Both the position numbers and the translations under genes were made by a program. This document shows, piece by piece, positions 11,015 to 23,900 of a DNA stretch of 64,000 nt. Position 1 is the first letter of the stretch; each line of letters begins with the position of its first letter. Location of the stretch: positions 27,743,989 to 27,807,988 of the forward strand of contig NC_135214.1 of the NCBI RefSeq assembly GCF_052324685.1, read 5' to 3'. The notes under the pieces were generated by a model. It saw only the letters and a program-made list of their open reading frames with translations, ran no database searches and had not been told where the DNA came from. This DNA comes from Brachyhypopomus gauderio. Its lineage: Eukaryota; Chordata; Actinopteri; Gymnotiformes; Hypopomidae.

Positions 11015-14000
11015 ATGCTGAAACCAGGAGATCCCAGCGGATCTGCTTTTTTAAAAGTGGACCCAACTTACATCCAGCACTGGCAACAGCTCTTCCCTCC
11101 AAGCCAGCTGAAGAATGCCGCCCTGTCGCAGCTGCAGCCGCCCGACAGAGTGGCTATACCGGTGGAGAGTCTTCGCCAGCGACCTAACTTGATCTCCTCC
11201 GCGTCCACGTCAGTCGCTCTAACGCCATCCTCCACCTCCTCGTCGACTTCGTCCGTGTCGTCTTTAGTGGGGTTAACTCAGCTCTCCGTCCCGCAGATCG
11301 CCCTGTTTGGGCAGACTATTTGTTCCGACATTATAACAGCAGACAACAGCACATCTCAAGCGAAAGAACTTTGCTTGCCATCAAACTTTAAAAATGACAA
11401 GGATTCCAGGTTGAAACTGACCTCTGAGGAGTTAGACTACTACTTGTACGGACAGCAGAGAATGGAGATTATCCCCCTGAACAATCATACCGGTGACCTC
11501 AATAACCGTATGTATGACTTAATTTTTCTGGGGTGTCTTCCAGGGGGTCACAGGCCTTTTGATCATGACTGAAAATGCACAAATAAAGAAACCAGTATGA
11601 AAATTGCTTCATAAATAATCATGGTATTGTAACGAGGCGTTTAACAATCTGCAATATGCAACCCAGTAGATAAAACAAAAGACGGTAACAAATACATTTT
11701 GCATAAAGTTTAAATGCACAAAACGTAAACAGTAATAAACAGCAAAATTCGACGATAAATGCTGTAAGAGCATACATTTCATAAACCCATTGACGTACCA
11801 AATGTTTTAAACCAAACTTTTTATATGAATTTTAATTATCGGCAGGTGCACGCGCATCAAGGTGTCCTGCAGGCCATGTCGGATATATTGACGGTTTTAC
11901 TATGTAGATCATCAAAGTTGTTCAAAGGAGCACTCGTCATGTAAGTTTGAGTTAGCTTTAATAGAATAATTCAAATTATATTTAATTAAAAAAATTAGTC
12001 TCTCAATTAATCAATAGCAAATAGACTAAACAAAATGAAAGATCTGGAATTCATTATGTAATTTTCTAAATATTCAGCTTTATATTCAGTTAGATTAAAT
12101 TGAACAGTATGTGAAATTAACGATGATTATTGGAACTAATAGTTATTTTTAATTAACTTGGTAATTAACTTAACTTGGTAATTAACATATTAATTGCCAC
12201 ATCTAGCTGCAACCTGTTTATAGGGCAACGAATTTCTCAGAATTTAGATTTAGATTTAATTTCGATGGCACCTAGATCATTGAGATAAACTGCCCATTTA
12301 AATTTGATGCCGGCATTTACATCGTTGATTATCATTGTATAATTATGCAATTATCATTGTGTAATCAACAGAATAAAATCTTAAAATGCACGAAGTGAAA
12401 TACTATATTAAAGCTTGGTTTGAAAAGGTGGTGACTGTTTATTTAAGGTGATAAAACAGCCCATCAGCAGTAATCTCCATCGATATATGCCAGGAGGAGA
12501 TGAGGGATGAGGGGACAAGCCACAATTAATTGCTGTATAGTTTTGTAGAAGAGAGTGGAGTGAGTGTGGATCAGAGATCGATCTTTTCCATCGGCCGCTA
12601 TTCATCATCCGAACATGGTATATGGAAGTCTCCCGGGGACAGTAAGACTGCTTTATCTACATTTGCTATTCTCTCTCCAATATTTCACATCAGTGGCGGT
12701 AATTTATATAGTGGCTTATAAGTACAAATTACAAAGGAATGTTACATTTAAAACCATGCCTTTATTTATGTCAATACGTTTTAGAGCGAGATTTTGGGGG
12801 AAGTTAAAAGCAGTAGACCAATACAAGATTTCTGATATGGAACGCTGCTTTTAGTGGTTTAGTGGTTTAAGAATCCTAAACACTTGTTTAATTGCACCAA
12901 ACTGCGATTTTAATATTAGCTGGACTGATCAAATAATATAGGCTAGTAACTTTATTAACATTAACTTTTATATAGAGTTGCCGGTTTTTTGTAACATGGA
13001 AATTTAAACAACAAAGTCGAAAAAGTGCCATTGCTCGAAACTGAATTAAACTTTGTCGACAGCGTAGTTTTGAATTAGCGGCGGAGGGTGCTCGCCTTAA
13101 AGTTGCTATGCGTGAAAAATTACGTAGGAAAATTTATATTCTGATCTTTCAATAAACAAAATGTTTGTAACACCAAAGAAGAATCTCAAAAATTCTTATA
13201 CATATAGCCTATACGCTAATTCGTTAATTTTTTATAATAATAAATTAAAATGTTTTTGCAATCATATAAAAAAATTATTCTGACTAATTAAAGTTGTACT
13301 GTAAATTCTTATTATTTCATGATCCTTATCATTAATGTGCATCGTTTACAGTATGGAGCACCACATGAGGCGGGGTTAAAGACGCCTGTTAAAGTACTTA
13401 AACAAGAGAAGAAACCTGCAAACTGCCCGTCTTCCACTTGCAGGAATTAGTATCAGTGGCCAGTAGCATGCAGGGGTCCCATCTGGCTGGCGAGCTAAAT
13501 AACAGCCTCTCGTGCTGTGCTGTCCTCCAGGCTGTGACATGTGTGCGGACAACCGGAACGGGGAGTGCCCCATGCACGGGCCCCTGCACTCGCTACGTCG
13601 GCTGGTGGGGACGAGCAGCGCGTCCACCTCCGCGCCCCCCCTGGAGGTCCCGGAGTGGCTGCGGGACCTGCCCCGTGAAGTCTGCCTCTGCACCAGCACC
13701 GTGCCCGGCCTGGGCTACGGCATCTGCGCCGCCCAGCGCATCCCCCAGGGCACTTGGGTCGGGCCCTTTCAGGGAGTCCCTCTGCTGCTGGATAAGGTGC
13801 AGTCGGGGGGGCTGCGGAACACCCGACACCTGTGGGAGGTGAGTGCGTCGTTTTCCTTCATCGCCCCCCAGAATGCACGACTTCGCGCCGCGTTGCGTAA
13901 ATCTGAGCGATGCGTTAGTGATTGTTTGTGATTTTGCTAAATATCAGATCAGGGTCAATAGCCGTCACGTTTCAGTAGGAAAGCAATGAGGGCAAACTGG

Positions 14001-17000
14001 ATGGGGCTTAGTAGAATATTAAAGTTGTATTTGAATGCATGATTTGTATCCATTGTGATGAGAGGAAGTGATGGATGAGAAAATCCCATGCAAACATACA
14101 GAGATAAAGGTCACACACCTCAGAGATGACCAACAGTAGCACTTGAGCTGATGAGAGCGAGAGAGATACTCTCTCTTGACAGAGTTGATTGCCATTCAGT
14201 TGAGAGTCCAGACATGTGGTCCAACTGAGACATATTCACTCACACATGTTTACATGTTGCCCATTTCTGGGTTCCCTAATTATAGACATCGTCAAATACA
14301 AATTTGTAATCTACGGCAAGCGGTCACTTTACATGAACTGATTTCCAAGGCTGTCTACACAAACCACAAACATGACCTGAAGACTCTGAGTGTGAGTTGC
14401 GCAGAGGGACTGTTGGCTTAGAAAAAGAAGACTTATTGGTGTGCTATGGCCTTGTCTACCAGAAATACAAGTTGCTGTTGTTAAGCCCCCCACAGACAGA
14501 AAAGAACACTCTTACTTGTTATATATGTTCTGTATGACGCCATTTTAAACACTTGCTCAGCCAGAGAGGACTGTAAAAATTCCAGGAGGCTTAAACAGAA
14601 CTGAGGTGAATGAGGGACAGAAGTGGACTCCATATTCCATGATATGCCAAGCAAGCAGAGCTTTCTGCAGTGGGGGGTTAAGGTGTTGAACTATTTATCT
14701 GTGCTGATAAAGTGTAAAATACAATCATTTAAGCCAGAAACACTCCCTGTTAAGGAGATTTCTGGAGGTCCACTGTTTGTGTGTTCTGCTGTAGAGGGTA
14801 TAGCGTTTAACTGCAGAAGTATTTTTTGGAATGTTTCAATGATCACTTTTAGTGAAAAAAGTATTCACAAGCTAATCTTGGCAAATGGTCTAGAAATATG
14901 TTGTCATGCTCAGTAATGTTCTCAGTAGCACATCAGACTAATATTTCTTGGGTTAGGTAACCTATTTATTGAACGTGAGATCAAACATTGCACTGTGAAA
15001 CTTGACATAAATTTCATGTTTCGCCAAGAAGCAAGAATGTTTTCTTTCTGTCTTTCTTCCTTGAAGCTTGCTTGTATGGTAATACTCAGCTAGCGGCTAT
15101 GGTTTTCCCTTAAATGAAAGCCTTCACAAAAAACAGTGGAGCAGTGGTTTATTTTTAATATAGCCTACATTACATTAGCATCTGTCGCAGTAAAATATTT
15201 TTTCTCATTAATTTATTTTAAATAATACTAATAATAATAGCAACAAACAATGAAATAGTAATAATTATTATTATTTATGTTTGCTGGGTGGGGTGGGGGA
15301 GTGGGGAGGTTGGTGCGGTGTTGTGTTCGCATTCCAGAATCAATATTGCTGTTATATTTAATTAATTGGGTAATGATTGTTGCTGATTTCAAATTGTAAT
15401 GATCTTGTTTCAGATTATATAATTATGTCAAAATATCTTGATGTTATAACTGCATCAACAGTTTATAAAGTATAAATGTATTACACTCCTGTATGTATTA
15501 CACACCTATGGTCAGTTAATCAATTATTAATGAAAGACCCTGAACATTTAGGGTATGCTTCAAAATTCAAATTCTTTTACAACATTACCATGGTATGCTA
15601 CTATGCTACTGGCATACATGGCATGTTTGAGTTATACCATAACTACAGTGTTTTTTATACTGCCTTTGTGCTGAGAGAGATTTCATTGTGCCTCAGTACA
15701 TGAAGGAGAAGACCTTAGGCTGTTGTCTGTTTCATACCATGCTTTTTTTTGTGGTATGTCCGTTTTTTGAGAATTGGTACCAGTAAGGTCTACAATATTT
15801 CCCAAAAGACATTGTTGTCTGTCAGGCCTCCTAGTAGACAGGTCTCACAGACTTGTTTCTGGAATTTTCACCCCAAGGTACAAATTATTTTGGCCAAAGA
15901 ATATTACACACAGTGCTTTTGGAATTTATCAGTGATAATCAGCTGTATCATCTGTTAAGCACATTACTACTGTTTTTTGCTCTTGTTTCATGGGCAGCGT
16001 CTCCAATATAAATATCATTTTGGTGACTTACACTAGCTGTACTTGTAGGGTTGATCCATTAAATACATAAGCCTGTTAGCAATGTTGTCAAGCTTATTTG
16101 CAGTGGTGTGATGGGTTGTGGCGAGGTGCTTCGGAAGAGTGATGCTGCCATTCATTCATTTAAAAGCTAAATACAATATCAGTGTTTTCATTACCCAGAG
16201 AAACAGTATTATATCTCACACACAGCGTGGCACATTCAAATATAACATCACTCACGAAGTTCTGCTTCTTAAAGTGTGGCTGTCAAATCAGGTTTCTAGT
16301 GACGTAAACCATTTCATTCTGTGTAGAAAAATCATAAATCAATACTTTATGAATATGTTCTTACACACATAAGACATTAGGATATCTGATTCATATGTAA
16401 ATCATAAAACTAAAGCACTGTATTAATTCCCTGTGCTATGCTGATAAAAACCACATACTAAACCATGGTGTTAAACCACTTAACCTTTTGAAATAGCTAT
16501 CACTGTGGGCTGTATATTGTTATCTTTGTATATCATGTTGTTAACCAGGATTACATGGTAGTATTACTAAACCTGGCACTGGTGCATTTATACAGGAAGC
16601 CTTCATGTAAGCCCACTGAAACAATAAGGGTTCAAACAAGCATTTTAAAATAGTCAGTTTAATTAGCCATGACTCCTGAAAATTGGGTGTAGATTACCTC
16701 AATAAGGTCAGGTGCTGAGAGGAAAACCCATAGGAATAATATTTGGCCATAGTGGCCAGGAGGTCACTGGAATTTTCCTTATAAGAGCTATCATCGTGTG
16801 AACATGGCAGACCACAATGATATCATCCCTTAGGCACTCACCGATGGGTGTTCTGGAGTAATAATAACGGGACTAGGACACAGGCCAGCATAATTATTTT
16901 TATTTTCTGCGTGCCAGAATGGAGGTGACTTGTTTAACGTTGGTTCACTGACACAGAAAGCTCCATAATTTGTCATTTAAGTTATTTTATGCTCCATTTC

Positions 17001-18480
17001 CCTCTTGATCCAAGGCTGTGTTGTGTGAGAAAGCATCTTGATGGCGGAACAATTTTATTTGAAATGTATCAGACTCCACAATGTAAACACTGGGCTTTTA
17101 GAGGGATGTTTTTTCTCACTATTAGATTCAATAGTGGCAAAATAGGTGCTGAAAACAGATTCATTTCAAAGTCAAACACTGGTATGTACACATGTAGCAT
17201 ATTCCTGTCCTTATTAAGTATATAATTATTCTGAAAATTGTTAGCACTTTTGTTTTTAATACCCCAAATGCAGGGATGACATTATGTATCACCAAATACT
17301 GCCCACAGTGTTTAGATCTGACTGCTTTTTCTTAGGCGATTGTTTTTTAATTTTAAGGTTTGTGTAGTCTGGTCATTTACTAGCTTTGTCTATGATTCAG
17401 CTATAAAAATTACAGTTTGAAGCATGACCAACGAAAAATGTTGTTGCTATATATCTTTTTACACCTAATTTAGAAAAATGTCAGTACATCAACATATTTG
17501 CAATGGACAGCGAACTTTGTAGTCATTTGTTGTATATACAGTCACCCAGACAGGAAATATCCACTGCTTCTTGGGCTTTCAGTAAGGATGAATCAAAAAT
17601 GGTCTCCTTTTAAATGCAACCCAGGAAAGTGATTTCATACAAGAAAAAAACTTTCTATTTACGTTTTATTACACCATGCTTTGTCCTGTTATATTAACCT
17701 TACACCTGCTTCTCTGGGCAGAGTGAAATCATTGATATTTTTGGCATCATAGTGAGGGCAGTTCAGGCAGTCACTGATAAGGCTTTTCTTAAATTCCCTG
17801 AGTTCTGTCTTGGTCATAGTCTGTAATTTTTCAGCTAGTATGTAGATGTGTGGAGAAAAGTATCAGACTGCAGTATACTTCATTTACTCTGGGGAAAGGC
17901 ATACCCCAACACTTTCAACTAAATTTCTGATGGTTACTATTCTTTTCTTTTCACAATTTAACTGATGACATTTTAAATGTAGGCTCTCAATGCACTGAAG
18001 CCATCAGAGTCAGGATCTCTGCACTTTGTTTTCTTGCCGTTATTAAGCTCTCCGGGCCATTGGGACAAGGCGAAAAGCAAACATCAACCAGAAGGTGTTT
18101 TAATGTGGAGATAACAGTGCTGCGCTATCGCCTCCTGTAGAGCTACCGCACCGCGTCCCCCGCACAGCCGTGCCATTTACATGCCCCGGCCCGATCGGCG
18201 GACGGCCCCTAAGAGTTTCCTCAGATAAGAGTCCCTGGTTCCATTACCCAAAGTGTTCCATGCTCGTGACTCATGCTGACCTCTTCAGTGTTCCCTGTGC
18301 CACTGGGACTGAGGTTCTCGCCGCTCACGGCCTAATGGCTGGAGGGCCCTGATTTACTCGCCATAATAAGGGCAGGAGGTCAAGCGACTGTCGGCTTGGT
18401 CTGGTTTAGTCTCAGACACTCTCTCTCTCTCACACACACACACACGCTCCCTCTCTCTCTCACACACACACACACGGTCC

Positions 18481-18515
<35 letters not shown>

Positions 18516-20933
18516 GCTCCCTCTCTCTCTCACACACACACACACACGGTCCCTCTCTCTCTCTCTCTCTCTCTCACACAATCTTTCTCTCTCTCACACG
18601 CTCCCTCTCTCTCTCATATGCTCTCTCTCTCTCTTGCACTCTCTCTCTCTCTCTCTCTAGTCCAGTCATCAACGAGCAGCTGTTCAAGGAGGATTTAGAG
18701 CGCCTGGTCAGTGACAGTGTCCAATCAGTGTGCTGTAAATGTCGGTGCGAAGAGATTGAGTAGTAAGTAAGGCAGTGACAGGACACCACCACCCGCGATC
18801 AATGTCTAGAGGAGGAGGCACCCGATTGTAATGTCCTCATTTTTACCACACAGAGTAAAAGTAAACATGAAGACCTTTAGGAAGAGTGGAGATGTTTCAT
18901 TTGTCGGTGATGTGATGCATGCAACAGAATGTTTCATTTTTAAGCTTCTTTGTCCTGTCTTTAGTTTTGTCCAGGTTTCCCTTGCTTCATTGCGACAGAA
19001 GCAAGCTGTATCTCATTATTCTTTTTCTGCTACTTACTCCCTCCCAGGGGCAATACCCATATGGGCTTTGATTAAAATCCACCATGGCGTGCTAAAACCC
19101 ACTGTAAACCACTGGTCATAAGCTACACTATTACACTCTAAAGAACATTTCATTTAAACTTCTCAAACATCAGCATTCACTATTCAGAGCCACAAAATTT
19201 CCATATGATATTAGGTCATTTCCTTGATTATTGCAATTATTTACAGAATTGATCACTCTGCCAAGCTATAGACAGATTCCAGCAAAGCTATTGACATGGT
19301 TCACCTCAGTAATAAACCGACCCTCCTCCATAAAGTGAGATGCCATTACACCAGAGGTTGTTTAGCATGTAGAAACATCCCAAGGTCAGATATGTTCAGA
19401 AATTAATAATGTAACGGACACCTTCTATTGACCCCGAGGGCAGCACGAGAGGGGAGTGTTTAAAGAGCTGTCACAGCCTGCCGCTGCCTGACCTCTGGAG
19501 AAATTGGAGTTTTTCTCCCATTTACCTTCATTTTATACAGAACTATACATTATGTGAAATTGTTTATCGTTTGGCTGTTAAGATGATTATCACCTATGTT
19601 TGCTTGAGTGTAGGTGAAGTTAAAGCGGTTCTGATGTGGAATTAGAGTAGAGCCCAGCAGGAACCATGTTAGAGGCGGGGGCGGGGCTTAAGATGACATA
19701 AATCGCTTTTATAGGGCCTTTACTGTAATTCTTACTTAGGGCTGTAACAAACCTGCCTCGCTCAGTGCATTAGGGCACAATGACGCCTATCAATCAAAGT
19801 GGGTTTTCCGTCCCAGTTTGCCATATATTACGCCTCCTTTGAGTCAGTGTGCAAAGACCAAGCCGCCGATGTGTATTTCAGATCTGATGTTTTGCACAGT
19901 ATGTGAATCCTTGCAAACCTCTTCCCTTTCTGACATCTACAGCTCATAAGCAGTTCCGTCGTATACACATAAATTCACAATGCAATAGTGGGATTCTAAA
20001 AAAAGCCAGGCTCTCCTTTGACGTTCTGATGAAACCCAGATGAACATATCACGTTCGACTGTGAAATACAATGCCTCTTGCAAATAATATTTTAATGCCA
20101 TGAACTAAAAGCACAACATAAACATTCCACTGCACAAACATTTTTTTTTTTGCGGATTGAAACAATGTGTGTGCTGGAGTTACACTGTCCAGCTGAATGT
20201 ACCATGAGGAAAAATAGGTCCAGGAAATCAAAAGTAACATTCATGCATAAACAAGCAGGAGCAGAAATGAATATACAGGGGTCAAACAAAAATAATGCAT
20301 ATACCACTTTGAAACGGCATTAATTTAAATTTAATATTTTACATTTTAAGCCTTTTAGGCCTAATAAAAAGAAAAATATATGACCTAATAAAAGTTGTAC
20401 ATCATTAATTTCAAAGAACTCATATTTATGAAGAGTCCATCTGAAAAGTACTAGCTGAGAAGAATGAGAAAGACATATTGTTCAGTAAGTCATCTTCTTA
20501 ATTTAAATCTCTTTGAATCTCTTTGAATGTTTAATTTGAAGAGTAAAAATAAGTTATTTTTTTCTCCCATTTGGTCACTTATGCGTAGCACATTATAGGA
20601 CCACTTGAATGGTCTAATTTAACACTAGACGTCTTGAATGGGATTCAAATATGGAATTAATCTGCTTGGCAGACAAAGGGAGCTCTAGCTGCATATCACT
20701 GATACACACATACGTGATGGGTTCTTCATCTGGCTCCTATATCTCCTCTTGATATGGGGAGAGGAGCTCTACAGCGGGATTCTCTGGAGGATCTCCTGCA
20801 TCAGAACCTACACAGAGAAATGAATGGACTGTCAGGAGTTTTTCAAGTGGACTCATTTTTAACGTGTGTAAGGTTATGTATACTCACATGTGCACGGGTG
20901 TGTGCTTGTTTGTGTCTGTGTGTGTGTGTGGAT

Positions 20934-20978
<45 letters not shown>

Positions 20979-23900
20979 AGAGGGAGACAAAGGAAGAGAG
21001 AAAGAGATAGAGAGAGAGACTGAGAGGGAGACAAAGTGTAGTGTTCAGTTCCATTCTCTGAGTGCGAAATGGCTGAGTTGTTCTTTCACAGTGTAGAAGC
21101 AGAACATTCTGTGGGTTATTCAGGCTTTTCCTGTACCATTTTTGTACTTTTCAGTAGCCATTGTGGCCACATATAGCTAAATGTGCTGCAAATAGCTTCC
21201 AAATGTGAAACAATGACTCCATGACTTAAGCAGAAATACTGCATGAGGCCTTAAGGCATTAATATCTTAGTGAGAAAGCATGCTTGGCTGTAGTCTGTTT
21301 TCCTTTCATGAACACAGTACCTCCTGTTGTAATACAGTCTCCACATGCAGAGCTATAATCCATGCATTTCCTTCACAAAACAGCAGAATGATAAGGCTTT
21401 GTTTTCCACAGAAACTTCATAAATACTGGACATGCAAATTAAAAAGTAAACTCTTGCCATCACAAGATCTCATTTGCAACATCTTAAATGTTGGCTCTTG
21501 TTATTTTGATTCTGATATTTCAAAAGAGCTGAACAACCCAGAAATAAAGTATTTCGATATAAAGCAGCTGGGAGGGTTAGACTCGGCCTCGTGTAACAAA
21601 CTGCCTTGCTGTAAGCATCGTCTGAGCATTCTATCATGCTGTCAAATGTGGTGGAGGTTCACTAAAAAGCCACGAGGATTAGAAAAGAGAATGAGTGCAG
21701 ACAAACTGGATGTCAGGGCCACAGTGGGGTCAAAAGGGTTCTCTAAATCCCATTCATTCAGCCATGCTCTTGTGACAAGGAGGGGGCTCACTTACTTCTG
21801 TACTGGGAGATGGATGGTTAGCCATTTAGGTACAGACGCTGAGACTGGCTAATGGGTGAAAACACTTGTTTATAGATGTTCTGATTTTCTGTTGATTTAC
21901 AGAAAAGTTCCATTAATCCAGGAGGATGAAAGTGGAGTGCGTCTCGTCTGATGTACATGAAACCTGCCACCTTTTTTTTGGGAATGACAGCTTTGTTATT
22001 TTTTTTGCTCTGGCAATGTGACAATCTCGAGCAACTACAGAAGTGCAAGCAGCAGGAGAAATTGGGTTTTACATGCAGCATCACTCAGGAGCACATCATG
22101 TGTGCATGTCCGTAGCTTACAATTGTTTGGATGTAGAATAACTAAGACCATATGCTAGACCATGCACTAGTTATATACTATCCAGGACGTGGCAAAAAAA
22201 ACTCTGGCTAAATCGTTGGAGGTGAAATATGAACATTATGGCAGAAGTTTATGCAGGTGCATAATCAGTAAATCTCAGCGCTGTCACCTCCCACTGTATT
22301 TTTGTAGAACAGCAGCGGTACACTGTCAAAACGAAACGAAGCCCAAACACCTGTCAGCTTTCACTTTCTCTCCACTTTTTCATACAGAAATGGAAGAATA
22401 CGATTAACATACGAGTCTGAGAGTTGCATTCGAAACTGCTCTCACGTGTTTGTGTGCTGCCATTTTGGTTACATTTATCGCTCTCTGTGTTTGCCTCAGA
22501 TCTATGACCAGGAGGGCACTTTGCAACACTTTATTGATGGCAATGAACCGAGCAAGTCCAGTTGGATGAGGTATATCCGCTGTGCCAGACACTGTGGGGA
22601 ACAGAACATGACAGTGGTTCAGTACAGGTAACGTGATTTTTTTTGTCTTTTCAGTAACCTCATCTTTCGTCATGTCCGTGCAACCAATTAGTTCTTATTT
22701 CCTGCAGCACAGTAGATCCATTGCGGGGTGCTCTCTACACCATGGTCCATTAGACACGGGTGTAACTTAGATCAACACAAGCAGGCCATGCACGATTACC
22801 ACACTTTGTTCCAATGCCAGTGTGTCTAGAGGCTTGATGTCTATGCATATCAAAGGGATTAAGCTTTATACAGTGTCACTTTGTGTGTTCAAGTGTTTTA
22901 AGTGCCTGCTTCAGTAGTACTTTAGCTTTGTGTCATTTCACTGTTAAAACAGCTTAGCGCTTGGTTGGTTTGCAGCCAAGAAGGGTTGTAGCTTTCAGGC
23001 ACCTAAGAGGGCAGCCTCTCTGTCGTACAGTACTGTGTATACAAGCACTATACATTAGGAGCAGGGCAGGGGGACTTTTTCCCAACCTATGGCCGGTGTA
23101 CAGTGGGATGTACTCCCCGTCAGCTGGATTGAGTTCCGCATGTTATGATTTGCAGTATCTAAATGGAATTCTCTTCAAAGCGGCCGGTGATTGATCGAGC
23201 CCGAGCTGCCTGTTTTGTTTTGCCCTGACAATAATGTCCATTGGCATGTGCTCCACTCCGCCTGCACCGGGGGACGCCCCGCCGTTGTCTTTATGACTCA
23301 TCCAACCACAATACTAAATACATGTCAGCGCGGGAAATGTTATCCAAGCCGGAGGGGGAAAAAATGGCTTTTGATGTGCTTGGCCAGTGCGGGGTTTTGT
23401 GCACATTTTGGAAGTGACGGCAGCGTTGTAAGAGATGGTGTTCGTTTACACTCGTTCGCTGTCCTCTGAAAGTGTGCAAGACCACCCATCGCTCCGAAAA
23501 CAGCACTCTTTCACCAGCCAACTGAGTCATTTAGTCCAAGTACATTTATTTGTGCACTCCGGTGTTTATGTTAAGTGAAGCCAAACTGAGAGACGAACTG
23601 TTACAAGAGTAGAAAGTACATGGTATAGGGTTTTTTTCTGTCATGGGTTATGAGATGTTTTTGATTTATGGGCTGGTCTTTGTTTTATTCTGGCATCATG
23701 GTGGAAAGAATTAATAAAATGCACAGACCTCAGCGGCTATGCAGAGACCAAAGAAGCTTATTGTCAAATATTTGTAGTGCCCCCCCTTCCATTTCCACCA
23801 CACTGGGACCCCAATGGATCTTCTGATGTACTGATGTAACAGACCCTGTACATATTGCTAATGTCCTTAAGCTGAAAACAACGACAAACATTTGTGTGAA

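Larger units (their letters stand above)
13839..22499 (+). other. prdm6: prdm6 intron 2 (8.7 kb)
   Basis: The largest intron of the gene, separating the two halves of the PR domain. No additional exon was recognised. It contains CT/CA and TG/GA microsatellites and two GC-raised islands (about 17990-18380 and 19430-19880) that stand out from the AT-rich background. A 190-codon open frame at 21280-21852 lacks family resemblance and is treated as chance. Confidence 0.7.

Noticed and set aside
21280-21852. 190-codon plus-strand open frame in prdm6 intron 2
   Set aside because: No recognisable domain, no splice or promoter context. One open frame of this size is not unlikely by chance over 64 kb in six frames.
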